Shown here: positions 1 to 10,357 of the stretch, piece by piece
Layout of the letters: each line of letters opens with the position of its first letter
How positions within the stretch are numbered: the first letter of the stretch is position 1
Assembly: GCA_033977485.1 (NCBI GenBank)
Contig: CM066991.1
Location: 129,041,999 to 129,105,998 of the forward strand
Length of the DNA stretch: 64,000 nt
Direction: 5' to 3'
Source of the DNA: Hydrangea macrophylla
Lineage: Eukaryota > Streptophyta > Magnoliopsida > Cornales > Hydrangeaceae
Program-made: the position numbers and the translations under genes
The notes under the pieces: model-generated
What the model saw: the letters and a program-made list of their open reading frames with translations, nothing else
Told to the model about the DNA's origin: nothing
Databases searched by the model: none

Positions 1-44
1 ATTGCACAGTTTCCTGCACATAGTACAGAACTGGCATATTTTTC

Positions 45-350
45 TTTGAAATATATAGGTCTTGAGATATATCATATATGTATCACTCTAATAGAAACCA
101 TTAAACTTGTGAAGTGAGGACTTGCAACTATGGGATCTTTGGAAAACAAGTATAGAAAGACATTACCAGCTCACAGAAGTATCGTTTCAATCAGGAGATT
201 TTGCTTTGAATATTCAGGTCTTGTGATGTTTGTATCTCTCTAACAGAGACCTTCGAAATTGTAAAGTGAGGATTTGCAAATATGGGATTTATTATAAACA
301 CTATAGAAAGTTATTATTACGATGCTCAAAGAAGTATAGTTTCCTTGTGA
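45..350. repeat. Diverged tandem duplication (~155 bp unit) in LACS intron
   Basis: Two adjacent segments, about 45-190 and 200-350, share an ordered set of words: a 'ggtcttg' block, then 'gtgaggacttgcaa' or 'gtgaggatttgcaa', then 'atgggat', 'tatagaaag' and 'agaagtat'. They differ at many positions, so the duplication is old. The stretch lies upstream of the first visible acyl-CoA synthetase exon and is probably intronic. No open frame is recognised in it. Confidence 0.6.
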
Positions 351-499
351 CCCGAAAACAAAAGAAATCATTTTGATTTTATGTATGCATTTACATGCTA
401 ACCAGTAGTGTGGATATTAGAATGTACTTGTGCCTTTGATTCATTGAATTACCTCCTTCAATCACCTAATAGATGATTCTGTGCAATGTGTGAGGGCAG

Positions 500-961
500 T
501 ACGAAGATTTAGGACAACTGTGCGCTGACCCAAGAGTGAGGGCCATTGTCTTAGCTGACATGGATGCAGTTGGGAGAGAAGCTCAGGTACTCTTCTCTCT
601 TCAAAAAATTGTATTTTGGTTTCCCCAAGTTTAGTTACACCTTTTGCTGTTCCTTTGATTCAATTTTATATTTATCGATGTATTTATATTGCAGCTGAGA
701 GGTTTTGAATTTGCAAAAGCTGTGACTTTGGTTCTTGAACCTTTCACTTTGGAGAATGGTCTTCTCACTCCAACATTCAAGGTAAGTGTGCTTTTTAAAA
801 TTCAAGAGCATTAACGTAACTGTCTGTAAATACACTAAGAATGAACTCCTCCTACCTATGTATTTACTTTACCTTCTTTCTTACAGATTAAAAGACCTCA
901 AGCAAAGGCATACTTTGCCAAAGAATTATATAACATGTACGCTGAGCTTTCTGACTCCTGA
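500..961 (+). CDS. Long-chain acyl-CoA synthetase, peroxisomal LACS6/7-like, last three exons (partial)
   Basis: Three in-frame exons bounded by GT-AG introns: 500-586, 695-781 and 887-961. They encode the C-terminal part of an AMP-forming acyl-CoA synthetase. Recognisable blocks are [50 protein letters not shown] and NMYAELS. The 'TPTFKIKRPQA' block is the conserved C-terminal motif that carries the catalytic lysine region in the family, which activates fatty acids with ATP and CoA. The rest of the gene lies left of the window. Wording around [14 protein letters not shown] fits the plant peroxisomal LACS6/LACS7 branch better than the others (from memory, not searched). The frame stops at TGA 959-961 after LSDS. 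A second frame reads on to TGA 984-986 with the tail DPSPKTML, so the peroxisomal targeting end may have been altered by an indel or may lie in the other frame. Confidence 0.85.
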
Positions 962-1312
962 TCCCTCTCCCAAGACCATGTTGTGAAAGTGAAATAGTGT
1001 GTGAAATACAGAGTATACAATTACCGAGAAAGCATTTTAGCTGCCCTCATCTGTCAATGCATATGAAATTTTACTTCTTTTGCTTCATTTTTTTTTTTTA
1101 TCCCACAAAACAAAAAGAATGTAATTAAGAAAAATATAATGGTAATAACATTAGGTGTCTCAGTATATTAGAGTTTATACATGTTTGTACAAAAGAATTT
1201 CAAAGAATGGTGTCGTGCATTACTGAATTGTGTAATATTTCTTGAAGTAGTTTTACAATGTATCCGTTATACTTGTTATCAATCAATAGAGTTTCTGGTA
1301 TATGTTATATGA
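962..1312 (+). other. LACS 3' UTR and spacer
   Basis: AT-rich sequence after the acyl-CoA synthetase stop. It contains a T tract at 1088-1099 and A/T-rich words that could serve polyadenylation. No further coding sequence is seen. Confidence 0.5.
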
Positions 1313-1490
1313 GTAATGTTATGCTTTTTAAATTTCTATCCTAAAAGTGTTTTTCAAATGATATGACAGTGGGGTCAGGTTTAATACAATGAGATCAGTT
1401 GAATTTTGATTGGAAGTTGTTTACCTGATCCCACAATCACATCATTTGAGAAGCACTTTTAGAAAAGAAATTTGGGAAGCATGGCATTAC
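1313..1490. mobile_element. MITE, ~178 bp, TAATGCTATG-type termini
   Basis: Almost the whole element is an inverted repeat. The left arm begins GTAATGTTATGCTTTTTAAA and continues through CTAAAAGTG and CAAATGAT. The right arm, read in reverse complement, begins GTAATGCCATGCTTCCCAAA and continues through CTAAAAGTG and CAAATGAT. There is no coding capacity. It resembles the elements at 2180-2340 and 23630-23775, which share the terminus. Confidence 0.7.
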
Positions 1491-1541
1491 TAATGTTATA
1501 TATGTATGGTGGTTTAGAATGGTAGGATTCAAATTCTTCCC

Positions 1542-2140
1542 TCTAAGACCATCTCCAATTCTTACCAAATTTCACTTAAAATTTGTATAGAAGCTTGGTT
1601 TGATATTGAGGCTCTCCAACAGTCCAACGGTAACCCCAAGTTTTACTCGAATCTTTTTATAAAATAAAAATAAGCCCATTTTATCCAAAAATATTTCACA
1701 CCTTCTCTTATCTATACCCATACACACAAATATCTCTCTTTCCCCTCTCTCTCTTGTCCGCACGGTCCACACATAGAGACAAAGATGAAGACGAAGCTGG
1801 ACAGAGAGATGAAGCTCGTTGACGAAGATGAAGACGAAGCTCGTCGGCGACAAATCTCTCTCTTCGTCCAACAAGTTTGCCGTCGTTTCCTCTTCCGACG
1901 GGGGACTCGCCATCCCTTCCTCTTCCCTTCGCCAGCCTAAAATTCCATCCCCTTCGGCATGCCTGTCATCTCCTCCGATCAGTGCACTTTCTTTGCAAAT
2001 TATAGCAGTTAGAAATTTGGTATGAGATTAATTTGGGTAAAACTCAATTTGGTAATGATTTTGGTTCTTGGACCAGAGGGGGCTTTAACCGAGTTTGAAT
2101 TTTGATTCGGTTTTGGTACAAGGGCTGGAGATGCTCTAGA
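1542..2140. mobile_element. Non-autonomous TIR element, ~600 bp
   Basis: Imperfect terminal inverted repeats of about 25 bp. The left end reads TCTAAGACCATCTCCA and the right end, reverse complemented, reads TCTAGAGCATCTCCAG; both continue to a TACCAAA word. The interior is CT/GA rich, including a GACGAAGATGAAGACGAAGC repeat, and has short open frames on both strands that match nothing I recognise. The TSD is not clear. The class is unassigned. Confidence 0.5.
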
Positions 2141-2179
2141 CTAAGGGGTAGTAGCTCAATTCCACATATAAGTTAATAA

Positions 2180-2340
2180 GTAATGCTATGTTTTTTAAAT
2201 TTGATTTTCAAATACTTTGTCAGATGTACCACATATAATAAAATGTGTAAAGTTACTAATCACTGTCATAACATGTGTTATAACTATTAAGCCATTTGAA
2301 AATCAAAATTGAGATTCAAATTTAAAAAACATAGCATTAT
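2180..2340. mobile_element. MITE, ~160 bp, same terminus family
   Basis: The left arm GTAATGCTATGTTTTTTAAA plus TTTGATTTTCAAAT is matched by the reverse complement of the right arm, ATAATGCTATGTTTTTTAAA. The spacer is AT-rich. It is closely related in its ends to the MITE at 1313-1490. It sits about 670 bp upstream of the hexose transporter start codon. Confidence 0.7.
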
Positions 2341-3010
2341 GTTTTATTAATAAATAGTGAGTTCAAATATGTTTTTCTACTGCACTCGTCCTTATATTTG
2401 TTTGAACATACAAACATTTCTATATATTAACATTTTAAAGAGAGTGTACATTGATATACTTGAATGATTGGAGTTGCCCTTTCATTTATATTGGCCATGT
2501 GTAATATAATTTGACTTGATCAAAGAAGAGACAAATGTTAGTCAGCAATGTACTGTGTTTTATTTCTATTCTTAGCACACACATTTAAAAATATATACTT
2601 TTGACTTTGTAAAAATGTAAATTTTTAGGACAATTAAGAAGATTTAATCTTGATGAGATTCCAACAAGAAAGAACGGTGTGCCTTAAAACAGCATCAACC
2701 CACAACCGTTTTTTGCTAATTCTAATTAAGAAAAACTCACATCCACCAACATATCCTCATTTTTAACCGACCTAAAATTAGTAGAATTTTTCATTATAAA
2801 AAAGCCAATTACATTTAATTTTTACTGAGCTCAATAAAGGTGGAGAGCAAGGGAGAAAGAAAGAAACACTTAAATCTCTTTCTCTCTCTTCGGTTCTCTC
2901 ACTTATCCTGCCCTTATGCAAGCAGGGCTGTATATATATTCTTTTTCTGAGTTCTGTAAAATAATAAAATTATACGTTCTGGACACCTTTGGCTTTTGGG
3001 AAAAGAAAAG
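2341..3010 (+). promoter_or_regulatory. Promoter and 5' UTR of the hexose transporter
   Basis: AT-rich upstream region. A TATAAA box lies at 2795-2800, followed about 80 bp later by a CT-rich tract (2873-2900) typical of plant 5' leaders. A second TATA-like run (2931-2940) would give a very short leader and is less likely. No other motif can be assigned with confidence. Confidence 0.45.
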
Positions 3011-5677
3011 ATGACGACCACAAACAACCCCATTTACAATTCAAAAATCACAGCCTATGTGCTAGCATGTTGGATCCTAGCTGCCTTCGGAGGCCTTATG
3101 TTTGGCTATGACATTGGTATTTCTGGTATGTTATTAATTTACTCCATCTCCTTATTTTTGGAGTAAAATACTAAATTATTAGAGATTATTTATTGAAATA
3201 GTTGAGTTTGTTTGCAATCAGCTTCTTGTAGCTTTTTCGAAAATTAGATTTATTTTTTTAAAAATGATTAATCTAAACAATAATCAAAGGTTTTTTTTTA
3301 TTTTTTTCTTTTTTCTTTTAAGTAAAAGCTGCAAAATCAGTACTTCCCACGGCAATATCAAACACTAAATAGCTTTTTTATTTTAATCTCGTATTACCAC
3401 CAAGCTCCCAATTAAACTGCCTCTTATTCTTCTATATGTGGTTCAGGGAAATATTAACTTGCTGCAATCTTAAAGTACCACTTATATTAGATTAAAAAAA
3501 AAATTAAAGTCTACACTTTTTTATTAAAAAAGGAAGGCAATAAAGTATTATTATAAAATAACTACAGGAATTCCATCAAATATATCTCTGCATCAGCCTG
3601 TACAACCAGACTGCACAATGTGGGTGTGTGTGTGTAGCGAGAAATTGAGTTGTGTATTTAGAAGGGGTCAATACCTACACTAAATTAATTTAGTGTCCTT
3701 GATATAAAATTACTTTAATACCCCTTATTTTAATGATGGGATAAAGTTTCTTATTATTCATTTAAAACCGAACACAATAGTACTAAAGTAGCACCCCAAT
3801 TTCCTTTAGTAGGATATCAACCATTTAGCAGATCAATGTTCGGCATATATATGTTCTTTTTTTTTAAATTTTTTTTTTTTTTTTTACATAACTATGTATA
3901 AAATATAAATATTAATTTTTTTTTTTGGGTGGATTTCAGGTGGAGTGACAGGCATGGACGATTTCTTGATAAAATTCTTTCCGGCCGTTCATGAGAGGAA
4001 ACTACATGCACATGAAAACAACTACTGTAAATATGATGATCAATATCTTCAGCTTTTCACTTCTTCCTTGTACCTAGCCGCTCTTATTGCTAGCTTTGGT
4101 GCATCAAAGGCTTGTACTATTCTTGGTCGCAAGCCCACAATTCTAGTAGCATCAACCTTTTTCATTCTAGGAGCTGGGTTGAGTGCAGGAGCTGAACACA
4201 AATGGATGCTCATTCTTGGCAGAATTTTTTTCGGCATTGGAGTAGGATTCGGCAACGAGGTACGCACCCGGCTGGCCCCTTGTCATATTCTGACATAAAT
4301 AAAACAACGTACAGATCATATATATATATATATATATGTAATGTATGTATATATATATTTTTTTTGTGTGCATATATGGCAGGCTGTTCCACTGTTCTTG
4401 ACAGAGATTGCACCGGTCCAGCATCGCGGGGCTGTGAACATTCTCTTCCAACTCTTTGTGACAATTGGGATTTTGATTGCAAATCTCGTAAACTATGGCA
4501 CATCGATGTTGCACCCGTTTGGATGGAGAATCTCATTGGGTCTAGCTGCTATCCCTGCCGTTATCTTGTTCATCGGTTCTTTGGTCATCACAGAAACACC
4601 GGCTAGCCTTGTTGAACGCGGCAAGGTTGACCAAGGCAAAGCAGCACTCAAGAGGATCAGGGGCGTCAGTGACGTTGATGCTGAGTTTGAGCAAGTCATA
4701 AGTGCTTGTGAGCACGCGAAATTAGTGAAACATCCATTCAAGAAACTCATGAAGCGATCAAGCATGCCCCCATTGATCATCGGTATTATGATGCAAGTGT
4801 TCCAACAGTTCACTGGGATTAACGCTATCATGTTCTACGCGCCAGTTCTATTCCAAACCGTTGGATTCAAGAATGATGCTTCTTTGTTGTCCTCTGTCAT
4901 TACTGGAATTGTGAATGTGGCCAGTACTTTTGTGTCAATCTATGCGGTGGACAAGGTTGGAAGGAGAAAATTGCTTCTCCAAGCTTGTGTCCAGATGTTT
5001 ATATGCCAGGTACTATTAATTATTTTCGGTGCTAGCTAGCTGTTATATTGGAATGTGATTGGTCTACATAGCTCGTTGTGGGATGAAGCTGTACCCGAGT
5101 GTTGTGTGTGTTTGTGTATGTGTATTTTTTTTATTTTTTATTTTTTATTTTAATAATGCTAGCAGCTTCTTCAAATTTTTTTTTTTTTTCTTGATTGGTT
5201 TAACAATTAATATATATGGTTGCGCGCATGCAGGTGGCAATTGGAGCGATTTTGCACACAAACTTGTCAACTACAGGCAGCTCGCTGACTCCAGGACTAG
5301 CCGCAGTGGTGGTGGTTCTTGTGTGTTTGTTCGTCATGTCATTTGCATGGTCATGGGGACCTCTAGGTTGGTTGATTCCAAGCGAGACATTCCCTCTTGA
5401 GACGAGAACCGCAGGGTTTGCTTGTGCCGTGAGCTCCAACATGTTGTTCACATTTATCATCGCTCAGGCATTCTTGTCAATGATGTGCCACATGCAAGCA
5501 TTCATTTTCTTCTTCTTCTCTGCTTGGATCTTCATCATGGGCATGTTCGTGGTGTTCCTATTGCCAGAGACCAAAGGTGTACCCATTGATCTCATGGGCG
5601 AACGCGTATGGAAGCAACATCCAGTGTGGAAGAAGTTCATGATCAATGCTGATGATGATTCCAAAGAGGTGGCATAA
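3011..5677 (+). CDS. STP-type monosaccharide/H+ symporter (MFS), four exons, complete
   Basis: Exons 3011-3125, 3940-4259, 4383-5009 and 5234-5677 join in frame (1506 nt) to give a 501-residue protein, the normal size for plant sugar transport proteins. All introns are GT-AG. STP proteins import hexoses with protons across the plasma membrane through 12 membrane helices. Family marks seen: FGYDIGISGGVT in helix 1, GRKP in loop 2-3, GRIFFGIGVGFGNEAVP, the loop motif TETPASLVERGK, QQFTGINAIMFYAP in helix 7, DKVGRRKLLL in loop 8-9, and PETKGVPIDLM at the end of helix 12. The cysteines in NYCKYD and MMCHMQ match positions that in STP10 tie the extracellular lid to the core (family knowledge). Variants from the usual consensus are GNE where FANQ is common, and a short N terminus. 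The start is the first ATG and leads directly into helix 1. Intron 1 (814 bp) is T-rich. The exact STP paralogue is not assigned. Confidence 0.93.
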
Positions 5678-5980
5678 TTAAATACTATTGTGTAATATAT
5701 ATATATATCAAGTTTTAAATGTAAGTTAAGGGAAGAAGTTATTTTAATTTTCTTCCCTTTAATTGCTTTGTATTTTTTTTTTTTTTTGCTTTTTTCCTTG
5801 GAAATAGATGTTCATTCGGAAGATCTACTAAATTAAGTATTTTACTTCTTCTGTTCCGTTAGTTATATTGGAAAGTTAAAAAAAAAAATCCATGGAGAAA
5901 ATCAGTAATATTTTTTTTTGGCGGGTGAGATTTATTCATTATGCATTCTTCAAACGTTTTAAAAGATTTTGACTTTGGAC
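5678..5980 (+). other. Transporter 3' flank
   Basis: AT-rich 3' UTR and spacer with a T tract at 5775-5788 and an A tract near 5879. No gene is seen. Confidence 0.4.
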
Positions 5981-6034
5981 CCTGTTAATAAGAGTATAAG
6001 GACGGTTTTGCAATTTTATGGTTAACTCAAATTA

Positions 6035-6291
6035 CTTCCTCCGTCTCCTTTTTTTGAGTTTTATATTCTATTTTGGGATATTCTAAAATTAGTGCATGTC
6101 CACTTTCTTAAATTGGTATACAATTTTTACTTACTTTCCACAACTATACTTCCTTGAAATCTCCACCAAGACAAAACTAAAAAAATTATTCTAATGATTG
6201 GGGACAATTGTGTAAAATAGGTGTAGATTCTTTTTATCCCCTTAAAAAGTTGAGTTCCCAAAGGTGGACTCAAAAAAATAGACGGAGGGAA
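6035..6291. mobile_element. Stowaway-like MITE, 257 bp, TSD TA
   Basis: The left end is CTTCCTCCGTCTCCTTTTTT and the right end, reverse complemented, is TTCCCTCCGTCTATTTTTTT; both continue with GAGT. The C-T-C-C-G-T-C terminus and the TA duplications (6033-6034 and 6292-6293) are those of Tc1/mariner-derived Stowaway MITEs. It is inserted in the left LTR of the copia remnant. Confidence 0.85.
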
Positions 6292-6367
6292 TAATAAATA
6301 TTATGTTGGCTCTAGCTAATCACTGAGGTTAAACCTTCACTTTCTCCTCTTCTATTTTTTAACATAG

Positions 6368-6553
6368 TATGACAGGACAAAACACATTAAAGTTGATTGC
6401 CATTTTATCAGAGATATGGTTATGAGGAAACAAATTGCTACTTTCTTTGTTAGGTCTAATGCTCAGTTAGGAGATATTCTTACTAAAACTTTAAATAAGG
6501 GTCCTTTCAATGATCTTTGTAATAAGCTGGGCATGATAGATATTTATGCTTAG
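6368..6553 (+). pseudogene. Ty1/copia Pol C-terminal fragment (RNase H end)
   Basis: A 61-codon open stretch ends at TAG 6551-6553. It carries the distal copia RNase H signature: RTKHIKVDCHFIRD, SNAQLGDILTKTL and CNKLGMIDIY. The upstream polymerase domains are absent and the open stretch begins abruptly, so this is a relic of the adjacent LTR element. Confidence 0.88.
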
Positions 6554-6919
6554 GGGTGTAAACGAGCTGAGCCGCTCAACAAGGGCTCGAAGCTCGACTT
6601 GATAAAGGCTAGGCTCGACTCGCTCATTTGAACTCGTGAACATGATCAATTATAAGGCTTGTGAAAAAAACTCATTAATAGGTTTGATAAAGAGCTTGTA
6701 TAGTGACTTATATATTTGTTATAAAACTATATAATTTTAGAGAAAATATGACATATCTCATAAATAGACTTGATAAATGATTGTTTTATTATTAAACTAT
6801 ATAGTTTAAAAGGGTGCGAAAAAGCTCGTTAAAAAGCTCGCGAACACTTGAAAGCTCGGTTCATTTGAGCTCGTGAAAAAGCTCGCAAGCAGGCTCGGCT
6901 CAACTCGTATACACCCCTA
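6551..6919. mobile_element. hAT-type MITE, ~369 bp, 8-bp TSD
   Basis: The left terminus TAGGGGTGTAAACGAGCTGA is matched by the right terminus in reverse complement, TAGGGGTGTATACGAGTTGA. The interior is rich in 'agctcg' words in both orientations. Flanks TTTATGCT (6543-6550) and ATTATGCT (6920-6927) agree in 7 of 8 bases, which fits the 8-bp duplications of hAT elements. It is inserted just at the end of the copia Pol frame. Confidence 0.8.
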
Positions 6920-7544
6920 ATTATGCTCCATCTTGAGAGGGAGTGTTAGAGTATAAGGACAATTTTGCAATTTTATGATTATCTCATATTAATATATCTA
7001 TATCTATAATCTATATAAGTGTTTTGCACTTTTATCAATTGGTACACTTTTACTTAATTAAATTTTTTTTAGTGTTTTAATAAGTTTGATATATCCAAAT
7101 TTTTTTTTGGTCCGTCGGCGTACATAAGACTCTAACTTTTTTTTTTTATTTATATATTTTTTAAATATACCAATGTTAATATGTAATATATCTACACAGT
7201 TGAGTTGAGACTCCCAATGGATTACACTTTCTAAGTACTGCCACACTTTCCTATTGCATACAACTTCTATTAATATTGGATTAAGCCCATCATGGCTGGA
7301 TCGAGTATAAATTGTTTGGTTTGATTTTTAACTCTCTGACAGGAATTTCACATTCTCTTGCAATACCACTTTTACTTTTTTTTTTTTGTTTCTTTCTTTC
7401 TGGATATATAATGCTTATATATGTTATATGTATATATATAGTTGAAATATAGGTTTAGCAAAAGGTTATATCAATATATGGACTCCTACTATTAATACAA
7501 TTTCCAATTGAAAGTAGACTTTTAGTTTCTTGGAATAAAAAAGA

Positions 7545-7905
7545 TTAATTACATTCCACACCATGTTATTAGGCCAGTTTTTACTTTTCACTTTACCCAT
7601 GTGACTCAGATGAGAACACTTACCCCTTAGAGTTGTGGATTAAAGTAATATTAGTAAGATTTTTCATCAATTTTGACGGAAATTTCAAAATTATGTTTGG
7701 TGGCAAAATTTTTGACCACCAGGTGTTAAGTGTAAAATTAAGTGTTAATATTTTAAAATTTTTTAAATTTTTTGTCAATTTTTATAGAAATCTCAACAAT
7801 TTTAATTAGTCCACAACCACCGAGAGTTGAGTGTCCACTTTTGAACCACATGATGTAAATTGAAAACAGACCTAACTATGGGGGTAAAATGTACTTAACC
7901 CTAAA
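7545..7905. mobile_element. Degenerate foldback/MITE-like inverted repeat
   Basis: The left half (ttttcactttacccatgtg, then agaacacttacc, then gttgtggattaa) pairs imperfectly with the reverse complement of the right half (attttacccccatag, catgtggttc, gtggacactcaa, gttgtggactaa). There are no coding sequences and no clear TSD. Confidence 0.45.
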
Positions 7906-9356
7906 AAAAAATCTAAACTTTAAGTTAAATTGTACTTCTACTAAGTTAAGCCTATTATTATTGTATCAACACCACCCACCATTGACTAAAAAAACGTCTT
8001 ACTCTCTATGATTTTCTCAAAAAAAAAAAAAAAAAAATCCAACAACATTCATTACTCTTTATGGATTAACAATTAAGATGTGTTCTGTGTAAACTCAAAA
8101 TGCAAGGGAGGTTCGTGTAATTAAGACAACCTCAGGAGAGGTTGTGTAATTAACACTTTTAACTATATATTTGTAATCATTTTGATACTTTACTTTGTCA
8201 TTTGAATATATAATAATTAAATGTTATAAATTATTAATTTTATACACGATATTAGGAATTCATATTCTATTAAACTTTAAATATAATGCAGAGAACAAAC
8301 ATTTTTCAGAATCTCTAAGAACAATTCTTCGTTTCCTTTAAACAAAATTAGCTTTTAGAAATAACATAAGTAAAATGAGCAAAATGTTCAAAGAAATATG
8401 ATTATTTTTAATCAAATACAATCATACCAAAATACATAATAAATCTACAGTAAACAATCATATCAAATTATAATAAACAATCTTATCCTAAATTATTTTA
8501 ACGTTAAAGTATTGTAACCTTAGTTCCATGGTATACAAAAAAAAAAAAAAAATAGTTCTTCATATTGATGAAAAACTATTTCATATAATTTTAGAGGAAC
8601 TTGGTTTCTAAAATTTTATCAAACGAGGCCTTAGTTTCCATCACTCATACTTTATTCTTACTTGTGTTGCAGTTATGTGACATGCATTATCATATTAAAA
8701 AAGTGAAAGAAAAACACCACATGACTGTGGATTCATATTGTTTTATAATACAATTGGCATGAATTATTATTGTTATTATGTATATGCATAAAGACATAAT
8801 AACACTAATACGTTCATCACTGATATTAACACCTAAGATTTGAATTTTTATTTTTTCATGTCATAAGTTTTGAAAATAAAATATTTAGCCATATCCTTAA
8901 TTTATGTCAGAATTTTTGGATCAGAAGTAGTTCAGAATATTTTAGAAATTAAAAATTTTAAAATTTCCAACACCATTTCAATTTTAATCCAATTTTCTTT
9001 CTTTCTTTTTTTCTCTAGATTTTTAAATTTTGTAATTTGAAACTAATTTTACAATTCCATAATCATAATTTTTCAAATTGGTTTCAGAATTTTGTTTCAA
9101 CTTGTGCCCATATGACCACATAATTAGCAAGAAACAGAACATAGTCAAATTGTGAGAGATTTTGCCCAAAAAAAAAAAAAAAAGAAATAAATTAAAGCAT
9201 AAAATTACAAGGATACTTTGTGGGTGTTAGGAAAGCTTTGGAAATGCGCTTCTGAAGGAAGAAGTCCATTTATACAAGTGCATCTCTAAAATGCCCATTT
9301 TGAGAATCCAAACTTCTCAAAAATATGATTTTTGCACTTTCCTAGAAGTCCAGAAC
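7906..9356. other. AT-rich intergenic spacer
   Basis: Strongly AT-rich, with poly-A tracts at about 8021-8037, 8538-8551 and 9169-9183. I see no gene, no RNA gene and no complete mobile element. Confidence 0.5.
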
Positions 9357-9587
9357 TGTCACGACCCATCCCGCTACGCGCGGAAATAGGACACGTGGCA
9401 CGCCATCAAGGCTCATCCAAACATCATATGACAATACGCAGCGGAAAGAACTTTAAAACAATCCTGGGTATTTAAAACTTAGGGAACATTACCCTCTGAG
9501 TTTGTAAAATCCATTGGAATCAGAGTTATAACAAGTTTTGGCCAATTAGAAACACATCCAAAATACTCAGTTTTGAAAACAGAGGTT

Positions 9588-9835
9588 CAGTCGACTGATC
9601 AGGGAACCCAGTCGACTAATCAAAGACCCAGTCGACTGTGCTAAGCAGAACCAAAATGTAACATTTTCAAAAGGGGTCCAATCGACTGATCTGGAGGTCC
9701 AGTCGACTGGTTTTGCCATTATTAAAAGCAGTAGCCAAAACCAACAGTGTCTCAGTCGACTGCTTCTCTTACTATTCACTTTCAGTGTCTCAATCACATG
9801 AGATCCAGTCGACTGATCCTGGGTCCAGTCGACTG
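9588..9835. repeat. Array of eight CAGTCGACTG palindromes in S1
   Basis: Eight copies or near copies of the 10-bp palindrome CAGTCGACTG lie within 248 bp, with unrelated spacers of about 10-60 bp. Two are degenerate (cagtcgacta, caatcgactg). They lie in the 3' part of the LTR, downstream of the TATA box in the minus-strand orientation. Confidence 0.9.
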
Positions 9836-10138
9836 CTCCCCTGCTGGGCAGCCTGAAATGAAATATTAACAACTCATGCTTCTCCACCCCAACCACAATC
9901 ACAACCAAAACTGATTTTCAACATTCAAAACATAACTACAGACGTTCAATTATAAGATTACAATACCAAGGAACTAATCCAAAGATCTATTACAACATTT
10001 TACGAATTCCCAATCTTTACACAAGTTTTAGGATTAAAACAAAAGCATAAACAATTGTGGTTCCCCGGCATTCCTCGGCCTCACTCCTCACGATTCTTCT
10101 TGTCTTTCCTCTTACCTGCAATGGAGTACATCTCCACT

Positions 10139-10157
10139 GCTCAGCTATATGCTGAGC
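10139..10157. other. Perfect hairpin GCTCAGC-n5-GCTGAGC in S1
   Basis: Seven-bp arms GCTCAGC and GCTGAGC enclose TATAT. The same hairpin, with loop ATATA, is present in both R1 LTRs (13250-13268 and 59014-59032). It is therefore conserved between two LTR families. Confidence 0.75.
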
Positions 10158-10245
10158 GTACAAGTCTAACATATGCGATATATGACAAAACATGCTTTAA
10201 TCTCATAAATCATATCAATAGTCTCTAGGGAGGAAAATACGCATT

Positions 10246-10357
10246 CATCCGGTAGTGGCAAGTCCAAGCCTTAAACCGCGATGTCAATGGCAAGTCCAAG
10301 CCTACAACCATTACATCCCACAAGTGCCATGGCAAGTCCAAGCCTACAACCATGCAC
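10246..10357 (-). repeat. Three hairpin repeats with constant loop in S1
   Basis: The word GGCAAGTCCAAGCC occurs three times. Flanking arms differ but stay complementary: CGGT/ACCG, AATGG/CCATT, and GTGC(C)ATGG/CCATGCAC with one bulge. The unit is followed by another perfect hairpin, AGTAGC-CGTC-GCTACT, at about 10358-10373. Confidence 0.6.

Larger units (their letters stand above)
5981..7330 (+). mobile_element. Decayed Ty1/copia remnant with two LTR-start copies
   Basis: The LTR-start sequence TGTTA..AGAGTATAAGGAC..TTTTGCAATTTTATG occurs twice, at 5981 and at 6942. Between them lie the end of a copia RNase H frame (6368-6553) and a purine tract (ttgagagggagtg, 6931-6943) that fits a polypurine tract just before the second LTR. 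The 5' part of the internal region is missing, so the element is internally deleted. A Stowaway MITE sits in the left LTR and a hAT MITE in the region after the RNase H stop. The right LTR end cannot be placed; 7330 is approximate. Confidence 0.65.

Noticed and set aside
4167..4606. Overlapping open frames in the transporter exons and intron 2
   Set aside because: Shadow frames of the hexose transporter; they cross a splice site and a (TA)n tract.
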